DNA from: Gammaproteobacteria bacterium
GTDB taxonomy: Bacteria > Pseudomonadota > Gammaproteobacteria > Steroidobacterales > Foliamicaceae
DNA length: 36,784 nucleotides
Assembly (NCBI GenBank): GCA_009838035.1
Contig: VXSK01000026.1
Span: 1-36,784 of the forward strand
Direction of reading: 5' to 3'
The notes below the pieces were generated by a model, which was given only the letters and a program-made list of their open reading frames with translations, ran no database searches and was not told where the DNA came from. Below are positions 25,186-30,634 of the stretch, piece after piece. Each line of letters starts with the position of its first letter. The stretch's first letter is position 1. A program made the translations under genes and the position numbers.

Positions 25186-26069
25186 AGTTGCTTCAGGTAC
25201 CACTCGGCGATCTCCTCGCGCGTCGTCCACCACACGCCCGGCAGCGACTTGGCGTGCTCGATGAACTCGCGCAGCGCGCGCATCCGGTAGGCGCGCCCGG
25301 AAACGTGCGGATGCAGCCCCACGTTCATCATGCGCGCCTGCGTCGCGCCTTCCCGGTACAGCTCGTCGAGCTCGTCGATCAGGATGTCGCGGAATTCGTC
25401 GGTCGTGTGGCCGCGCCGCGTGAGGATCGTGAAGTCGTTGATTTCATTGGAATACGGGGTGGACACGATGTTGCCGTGCGGGGTCCGGATCAGGTACGGC
25501 TGATCGTCGTTCATCAGGTCGCAGTAGAACAGCAACCCGGCCTCGGCCAGGATCCCCGGTGTGGCCAGCGTGCCGCGCAGCGAAGAGGACAGCCAGCCGC
25601 GCGCCTTGCGCCCCACCGTGCGCTCGTAGATGTCCAGCGTGCGCTGGATCACCTGGCGCTCGCGCTCCTCGTCGCCGGAAAAGTCCGTCAGCAGTTCGCC
25701 CTGCTCGTAGTTGTGCGCGATCAGTTCGCAGCCGCGCTCCATGGCGGCCTCCACCATCGGCAGGCGCCGCTCGCAGGTCACGGCATTGAGCGTGCAGCCC
25801 GGCGTGACGCCCAGCTCGTCGAACAGTTCGAACTGCCGCCAGATGCCGACCCGCTGGCCGTATTCGCGCCAGGTGTAGTTCGGAAAATCCGCCACCCGGC
25901 CCGGCAGCGCATCGGGAAGGACCGGCGGCCCGCCGGCGTAGTAGGGCGCGTCGGTGTCCTTGACGAGGTCCCAGGTCTCGAGATTGAACGTGATCAGCAG
26001 CGCGACGCGCTTGCCGTCCGGCCACTGAAGCCGCGGCCGCTGCGTGATCGGCGTGTAGTCGTATTCCAC
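25182..26069 (-). CDS. PuuE-like polysaccharide deacetylase-family protein 1
   Basis: A 295-aa NodB-fold protein of the branch that includes PuuE allantoinase and peroxyureidoacrylate-type hydrolases, not the chitin deacetylases. It starts at GTG 26069, 7 bp after the racemase-like gene. Visible features are ITFNLETWD (27-34, with Asn-Leu-Glu in place of the usual Asp-Asp), REYGQRVGIWRQFELFDELG (68-87), LNAVTCER, the motif IAHNYEQGE (117-125, His119), GWLSSSL, DLMNDDQPY (184-192), and LHPHVSGRAYR (252-262). Proteins of this kind act on ureide or cyclic amide C-N bonds in the cytoplasm; no signal peptide is present. It shares this layout with the genes at 28539 and 29461 on the opposite strand. 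Confidence 0.87.
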   Translation of the reverse strand: MEYDYTPITQRPRLQWPDGKRVALLITFNLETWDLVKDTDAPYYAGGPPVLPDALPGRVADFPNYTWREYGQRVGIWRQFELFDELGVTPGCTLNAVTCERRLPMVEAAMERGCELIAHNYEQGELLTDFSGDEERERQVIQRTLDIYERTVGRKARGWLSSSLRGTLATPGILAEAGLLFYCDLMNDDQPYLIRTPHGNIVSTPYSNEINDFTILTRRGHTTDEFRDILIDELDELYREGATQARMMNVGLHPHVSGRAYRMRALREFIEHAKSLPGVWWTTREEIAEWYLKQL

Positions 26070-26076
26070 CTGGGTA

Positions 26077-26823
26077 CTAGTGTTCGGCGAGCAGGGAGCC
26101 GAAGCCGTAGACCTTGTCGTCGATCCCGTTCTCCCGCAACGCGTGCCAGTAGGTGCAGGTATTGATCGCCAGCACCGGCTTGTCCAGCCAGTTCTCGGCC
26201 TCCGGCGCGATATGCGCGAACGCCAGGTTGGTGCCCACCTGGATGATCAGTTCCACCGAGTCGTCGTTGACCTCGTGCACCGAACGCCGCAGCGTGGCCG
26301 GGGTCTCGTGCGCGATCAGCATCGGGCTCTTGCTCTTCAGCCCCACCAGGTGGACCACCTCGAAGCCGCAGCCCTCGAAGAAGCTGCGCACTTCCTTGTC
26401 TCCCACCGGCATGTACGGGGTGATCACGCCGATCCGCTTGATGTCGCCGTAGCAGGCGATGGCGTCGCGGCAGGCGTGCGAGCCAAGCCCCACCGACACC
26501 CCGGCCCGCTCCTCGAGGTTCTTCTTGAGTTGTTCGGCGCCGAGCACGCCCTCCCAGAAGGTCTCGGCCGACATGCCCATCACGACGTAGTCCGGACTGC
26601 AGGTCATGACGCGGTCCACAGCGGTTTCGGTCTCCGCGCGGATGTTCTCCATGAGCTGCAGAAACTCCTCGTCGTTGTTCACGGGGTCGTCCGGAATCCA
26701 GGCGCGCGAAAAGTGATTGGTCACGCCGCGCGGGCGCATGTCGTCGTATTCCGGCTGCACGCTGGTGTTGGTGGACGGCGCCACCACGCCGAACTTCATT
26801 CGCCATCCCAGGGTATCGGTCAT
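26077..26823 (-). CDS. Asp/Glu racemase-superfamily protein (maleate isomerase/AMDase-like) lacking the usual Cys pair
   Basis: A 248-aa protein with the start of the maleate isomerase/arylmalonate decarboxylase group: FGVVAPSTNTSVQPEYD (11-27). That group uses one or two Cys in symmetric halves. The first position, usually YACTS-like, reads VMGMSAET (81-88); the second, usually SCTN-like, reads QVGTNLAF (196-203), so both appear substituted. Cys223 (AINTCTYWHAL) lies in the segment where relatives have SNQALxWHAL. A different chemistry or loss of activity is possible. GGAGGA about 7 nt before the ATG supports the start. It is second in the four-gene operon, 30 bp after the alpha/beta hydrolase. 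NicE of nicotinate breakdown belongs to the same superfamily. Confidence 0.83.
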   Translation of the reverse strand: MTDTLGWRMKFGVVAPSTNTSVQPEYDDMRPRGVTNHFSRAWIPDDPVNNDEEFLQLMENIRAETETAVDRVMTCSPDYVVMGMSAETFWEGVLGAEQLKKNLEERAGVSVGLGSHACRDAIACYGDIKRIGVITPYMPVGDKEVRSFFEGCGFEVVHLVGLKSKSPMLIAHETPATLRRSVHEVNDDSVELIIQVGTNLAFAHIAPEAENWLDKPVLAINTCTYWHALRENGIDDKVYGFGSLLAEH

Positions 26824-26853
26824 GGCTGGTTCCTCCGGTGTCGTGTCACGACA

Positions 26854-27651
26854 CTAGTCCTTCAGAACGAAATCAGCCACGATGCGGGTCCATTCCCCGG
26901 GCTGTTCGTCAATGATGTCGTGAGTGCCGCCTTCCAGCTCGGCGTACTCGAAGTCGGGCCTCAGCTTGTTTACGCGCTTGCAGACCTCGTAAATGTCGTC
27001 GCCGGTATTGGTGAACACCAGGGTTGGCTGGGTCATCTTGCGCAAGGGCTCGGAGAGGTCGTGGGCGAAAGCGGCGGCATGGCCGTAGCGGGCGGTTTCG
27101 CCGGCGATGAGCATCTGCACCACGCCCCAGTGCATGGCGCGCAGGTTGGTCCAGCCCGGCGTGAAGTGCACGCGCCGGTTCCACATGTCCATGAGGTGGC
27201 TGCCGTCGGCCTTCGGCCCGGATTCGACGCGCTTGCCGGTCGCCTGCTTCCACTTGTCCTGCTCCTCGCGGGTCAGCAGCGGCGCGCCGTTCAGCACCAC
27301 TCGCGTGACGCGCTCCGGCTCCATCACCGCCAGTTCGGCGGCGATCGACGCGCCCGTGTGGTGGCCCAGCACGGCCGTGCGTTCGAGTCCGAGGTGATCG
27401 ATCACGCTGCGAATGGCGTTTGCGTAATCCGGAATCCAGGGCTGCTCGTCGGGGACGTGGGACTGGCCGAATCCAGGCGTATCGACCCCGATCGCGCGTA
27501 TTCCGCGCTCCGCCAGCGGCTGATAGGCGGCCTCGAACATCTCCGAGGAGCTCGGCGACTGGTGGAGCAGCAGCAGCGGCTCGCCGCTCCCGGCCTCCTG
27601 GTAGTGGATCTGGCCGAACGGCCCATCGGCATAGCCTTTGCGTCTTTTCAT
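26854..27651 (-). CDS. Alpha/beta-hydrolase fold protein with His at the nucleophile position
   Basis: A 265-aa cytoplasmic alpha/beta hydrolase. The oxyanion region LLLLHQSPSSS (26-36), DTPGFGQS (57-64), an acid at Asp218/219 (NTGDDIY) and the catalytic His244 (GGTHDI) are in place. The nucleophile elbow, normally Gly-x-Ser-x-Gly, reads Gly96-His97-His98-Thr99-Gly100, putting His98 where Ser, Cys or Asp is expected. The ATG at 27651 is preferred because the domain begins right after it; the open frame to 27822 would overlap the divergent gene. It leads the minus-strand operon. By family it corresponds to NicD, the N-formylmaleamate deformylase, but NicD has the Ser. Confidence 0.85.
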   Translation of the reverse strand: MKRRKGYADGPFGQIHYQEAGSGEPLLLLHQSPSSSEMFEAAYQPLAERGIRAIGVDTPGFGQSHVPDEQPWIPDYANAIRSVIDHLGLERTAVLGHHTGASIAAELAVMEPERVTRVVLNGAPLLTREEQDKWKQATGKRVESGPKADGSHLMDMWNRRVHFTPGWTNLRAMHWGVVQMLIAGETARYGHAAAFAHDLSEPLRKMTQPTLVFTNTGDDIYEVCKRVNKLRPDFEYAELEGGTHDIIDEQPGEWTRIVADFVLKD

Positions 27652-27722
27652 TGCGGAGTCATCCCCTTTCCGGGCGGGCGCGCTAGTGTAGCCCAGCAGG
27701 ACGTCCGCACACTCCCCGAACC

Positions 27723-27728
27723 TATAAT
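27723..27728 (+). promoter_or_regulatory. Candidate -10 box in the divergent catabolic promoter region
   Basis: A perfect TATAAT lies 88 bp ahead of the isochorismatase-family ATG in the 164-bp gap between the two divergent operons; the overlapping minus-strand reading TATTAT (27730-27725) could serve the other operon. No clear -35 hexamers were found, which would fit activator-dependent control. No regulator gene is adjacent. Confidence 0.35.
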
Positions 27729-27815
27729 ACCTGCGCCCCGCGACGCCTTCGGTCGTTGCCTTTGATGGAATAACATGGGCTTTAGCTACGTTGAAGTCAT
27801 TGCTCAGGTGCGCCC

Positions 27816-28529
27816 ATGCCACAGATGCAAACCTCCAGTCTGACGCCGCGCCAATATTGGGAAGAGGTCAAGTCCAACCCCAACCGGGCGCGTTTCGGTT
27901 TTGGGGAAAAGGCGGCCTTGATCAACATTGATCTGCAGCGCGCCTATACGGACATCGACAGCTTTCCCACGGCCTACCAGACGAACCCCGACCAGATCGA
28001 CTACGTCAACCGCCTGTCGGCTTTGGCGCGCGACAGGAACATGCCGGTGATCTGGACCTACGTCGCCTACATGGGCAACGCTGACGACGCCGGCGTCTGG
28101 GGAACGCGCACCGACACCGAGAACTCCCTTCAGAACATAAAGGAGGGCGGCGCCCGCGCCGAACTCGACCCGCGATTGATCGTGGACCGGGAACGCGACG
28201 CCGTGGTCAACAAGCGCATGGCCAGCGTCTTCCACGACAGCCTGATTCCCTCGCTCCTGGTCTGGCACAAGGTAGACACGGTGATCCTCACCGGCGGGAG
28301 TACCTCCGGTTGCGTGCGCGCCACGGCGGTTTCCTCGCTCTCGCACGGCTACCGGACGATCGTCCCGGAGGAGTGCGTCGCCGACAAGCACGAGATCCCG
28401 CACTTCGCCAACCTCTGCGACATCATGCTCAAGTATGCAGACGTGGAGCCCTTCGCCGCGGTGGCCGACTGGCTGGAGAACCATCCCGGCTGCGCGCCGA
28501 TTCGCCGGGCGCGAGGCGTAGACTTCTAG
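27816..28529 (+). CDS. Isochorismatase-family cysteine amidohydrolase
   Basis: A 237-aa cysteine hydrolase with an intact Asp39-Lys133-Cys166 triad (INIDLQRAY, VVNKRMAS, GSTSGCVRATA). The GGSTSGCVRATA form and the long N-terminus are typical of N-carbamoylsarcosine/maleamate/ureidoacrylate amidohydrolases, which release ammonia (and CO2 for carbamoyl substrates) from small amides, rather than of isochorismatase proper. It starts the plus-strand operon, with the PuuE-like genes 9 bp and then -11 bp apart. NicF, the maleamate amidohydrolase, is in the same family. The likely ribosome binding site is AGGTG 7 nt upstream. Confidence 0.9.
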   Translation: MPQMQTSSLTPRQYWEEVKSNPNRARFGFGEKAALINIDLQRAYTDIDSFPTAYQTNPDQIDYVNRLSALARDRNMPVIWTYVAYMGNADDAGVWGTRTDTENSLQNIKEGGARAELDPRLIVDRERDAVVNKRMASVFHDSLIPSLLVWHKVDTVILTGGSTSGCVRATAVSSLSHGYRTIVPEECVADKHEIPHFANLCDIMLKYADVEPFAAVADWLENHPGCAPIRRARGVDF

Positions 28530-28538
28530 GGATTCTCC

Positions 28539-29471
28539 GTGCGGGAAGATCCAGCGCTTTACGACTACCGCGCCTGGGACGAGCGCCTGCCGATCCGCTG
28601 GCCGGGCGGCGCCAGGGTCGCCTTCTGGGTAGCGCCCAACGTCGAGTTCTACGAACTGGATCCGCCGCTCAACCCGATACGCAAGGCCTGGCCGCGCCCG
28701 ACCCCCGATATCCAGGGCTTCGGAACACGGGACTACGGCAACCGGGTAGGCCACGTGCGGATGATGGAAGTGCTCGACCGCCATGGCGTACGCGGTTCGG
28801 TGAGCCTGTCGGTGGCGCTTTGCGAGCATCATCCCGAGATCATCGACATGTGCCGGGAGCGCGACTGGGAGTTCTTCAGCCACGGCATCTACAACACCCG
28901 CTACGCCTACGGCATGGACGAGGCCCAGGAACGCGCGATGATCGAGGACTCGGTGCGCACGATCGCCAAACACACCGGGCAGCGGTGCGCCGGCTACCTG
29001 GCCTCGGCCCTCACGCACACCGAGCGTACGCTGGACCTGTTCAGCGAGGCCGGCGGGCTCTATACCTGCGACCTGTTTCATGACGACCAGCCGACGCCCG
29101 TTAAGGTGCGCTCCGGCAAGCCGTTCGTGTCCGTGCCCTACTCGCTGGAACTGAACGACACCATTGTCTATGTCGTCAACCGCATCGAGCCAAGGCGTTA
29201 CGGAGCGATGATCAAGCAGGCCTTCGACCGGCTCTTCCGGGAAGGCGAACAGGGCGGAACGGTCATGTGCGTGCCGCTGCACGCCTACCAGGTGTCGCAC
29301 CCGCACCGGATACGCGCGTTCGAGGATGCGCTGGCCTATATCACCGGGCACCCGGACGTCTGGGTGACCACGGGCCGGGAAATTGCCGAGTACTTCGTGG
29401 AGCACTATTACGACCAGGCCGTCGCGAAGTGGGGCGGGGGAGACTCGGGGGACGGCGGTAATGGCGCTTGA
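28539..29471 (+). CDS. PuuE-like polysaccharide deacetylase-family protein 2
   Basis: A 310-aa paralogue of the proteins at 25182 and 29461, started at GTG 28539, 9 bp after the isochorismatase-family stop. The shared frame is clear: WPGGARVAFWVAPNVEF (21-37, Asn-Val-Glu at the first metal motif), RDYGNRVGHVRMMEVLDRHG (64-83), EFFSHGIYNTRY (111-122, His115), GYLASALTHTERT, CDLFHDDQP (177-185) and LHAYQVSHPHR (247-257). Hydrolysis of a C-N bond in a ureide, imide or N-acyl substrate is the family expectation. The Gly/Asp-rich tail (299-310) overlaps the start of the next gene by 11 bp. Confidence 0.87.
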   Translation: MREDPALYDYRAWDERLPIRWPGGARVAFWVAPNVEFYELDPPLNPIRKAWPRPTPDIQGFGTRDYGNRVGHVRMMEVLDRHGVRGSVSLSVALCEHHPEIIDMCRERDWEFFSHGIYNTRYAYGMDEAQERAMIEDSVRTIAKHTGQRCAGYLASALTHTERTLDLFSEAGGLYTCDLFHDDQPTPVKVRSGKPFVSVPYSLELNDTIVYVVNRIEPRRYGAMIKQAFDRLFREGEQGGTVMCVPLHAYQVSHPHRIRAFEDALAYITGHPDVWVTTGREIAEYFVEHYYDQAVAKWGGGDSGDGGNGA

Positions 29472-30390
29472 CCCGGCCTATCTGAAGTACAGACGCCGCC
29501 GCTACGGCATGGACCACGACCGCTACGAGTGGTCGATGCTGTCCGAGCGCGCGCCGGTCGCATGGCCGAACGGCGCGCGGGTGGCGCTTTGGGTGAACCT
29601 GGCGGTGCAGTTCTTCCCGCTGAACCAGAGCGGCAAGCCGTTCCGGCCGCCGGGCGGCATGAGCACGCCGTACCCCGACCTGCGCCACTACACGCTGCGC
29701 GATTACGGCAACCGGGTGGGTCTGTTCCGCTGCCTCGAAGCTTTGGACGAAGCTGGCATTACACCGACGTTTTCGGTCAACGCGGCCATCGCCGAGCGTT
29801 ATCCGCAGTTGCTTGAGCGCCTGAACCGGCGCGGCAACGAGATACTCGCGGGTTCATGGCACATGGACACCCTGCATCACGGCGAGATGGTCATCGAAGA
29901 CGAGCGGGAGTTGATCGACCGCTCGCTTGCGACCCTGCGCGCGGCCGTGGACCGACCCGTCACGGGCTGGCTGAGCCCGGCGCGTTCGCAAAGCGGCAAT
30001 ACGCCGGACCTGCTGGCCGAGTCGGGCATACGCTACATGGGCGACTGGATCAACGACGACATGCCCTACCCGTTCACCACCCGGCATGGCGAGTTGGTTG
30101 CGCTGCCACTGTCGCTGGAACTCGACGACCAGTTCATCATCCAGAACAACCTGCACTCGGAATGGGAGTACGCCGACCAGGTGAAGGACGCCTGCGATTA
30201 CCTGCTGGCGGAGGCCGAGAGCACCGGTCACGGGAGGCTGCTCGCCCTGTCCGTCCACCCCTGGATGATGGGTCAGCCGCACCGCATCGGCGCCCTCGAA
30301 TCCGCGTTGAAGCACATTTCGGAGCAGACGGGCATCTGGTCGGCCCCCGCCGCCGACATCGTCGCCGCCTGGTCAGCGCAACGCACCTGA
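29461..30390 (+). CDS. PuuE-like polysaccharide deacetylase-family protein 3, altered first metal motif
   Basis: A 309-aa third paralogue. ATG 29461 lies inside the end of paralogue 2 and begins MALDPAYLKYRRRRYGM; an upstream in-frame start at 29383 would only translate antisense-quality sequence of the previous gene. Conserved blocks: WPNGARVALWVNLAVQFF (35-52), RDYGNRVGLFRCLEALDEAG (80-99), AGSWHMDTLHHGEM (130-143), GWLSPARSQSGNT (169-181), DWINDDMPYP (195-204) and VHPWMMGQPHR (265-275). The first motif reads Asn-Leu-Ala-Val, without the Glu seen in the other two copies, while the His-rich second motif has gained residues. It may have a different metal site or act as a partner subunit. Confidence 0.86.
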   Translation: MALDPAYLKYRRRRYGMDHDRYEWSMLSERAPVAWPNGARVALWVNLAVQFFPLNQSGKPFRPPGGMSTPYPDLRHYTLRDYGNRVGLFRCLEALDEAGITPTFSVNAAIAERYPQLLERLNRRGNEILAGSWHMDTLHHGEMVIEDERELIDRSLATLRAAVDRPVTGWLSPARSQSGNTPDLLAESGIRYMGDWINDDMPYPFTTRHGELVALPLSLELDDQFIIQNNLHSEWEYADQVKDACDYLLAEAESTGHGRLLALSVHPWMMGQPHRIGALESALKHISEQTGIWSAPAADIVAAWSAQRT

Positions 30391-30400
30391 AGCTGGCGTC

Positions 30401-30492
30401 GGGACGGAGGGTGTTTCGTCCCTCCACCCGGGAAACGAGGACGTTCCGTCCTCTAAAAACCTCGGTTGGAGGGACGAAACACCCTCCGTCCC
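30401..30492. repeat. Stem-loop cassette 1 of the array
   Basis: A perfect 25-bp stem (30401-30425 with 30468-30492) encloses a 42-nt loop. The loop itself holds a 7-bp hairpin GAGGACG-TTC-CGTCCTC (30437-30453) followed by TAAAAA. Total length is 92 nt. Confidence 0.9.
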
Positions 30493-30534
30493 TTCAATCG
30501 ACATCCGCCGTTCCGTCCTTCAAAAAACCCCGTA

Positions 30535-30626
30535 GGGCAGGAGGGCGTCGTACCTTTCCTCCCGAGGTTTTTAGAGGACGGAACGTCCTCGTTTCCCGGG
30601 AGGAAAGGTACGACGCCCTCCTGCCC
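30535..30626. repeat. Stem-loop cassette 2 of the array, core inverted
   Basis: A perfect 30-bp stem (30535-30564 with 30597-30626) in another 92-nt cassette. Its core 30562-30600 is the exact reverse complement of 30427-30465 (39 bp) in cassette 1, while its outer arms have diverged in a paired way. The last base lies 8 bp from the TonB-receptor stop codon. Confidence 0.9.
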
Positions 30627-30634
30627 GGGTTCCC

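Larger units (their letters stand above)
30401..30626. repeat. Regular alternating inverted-repeat array (four 25-nt arms, three 42-nt spacers)
   Basis: The 226 bp between the convergent deacetylase 3 and TonB-receptor genes divide exactly into 25-42-25-42-25-42-25. Arms: 30401-30425, 30468-30492, 30535-30559, 30602-30626. Arm 2 is the exact reverse complement of arm 1 and arm 4 that of arm 3; arms 1 and 3 match at about 15 of 25 positions. Spacers: 30426-30467, 30493-30534, 30560-30601. Spacer 3 is the reverse complement of spacer 1 except at its ends, and spacer 2 keeps CGTTCCGTCCT and the A-run in the same columns as spacer 1. No coding frame or transposase is associated. The structure may terminate transcription in both directions or represent a mobile palindromic element. 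Confidence 0.92.

Noticed and set aside
27775..27843. 22-codon upstream ORF overlapping the isochorismatase-family start
   Set aside because: It has no good ribosome binding site and no leader-peptide features such as repeated regulatory codons; likely chance.
30401..30626. CRISPR array
   Set aside because: The repeats alternate in orientation, the spacers are homologous to each other instead of unique, and there are no cas genes.
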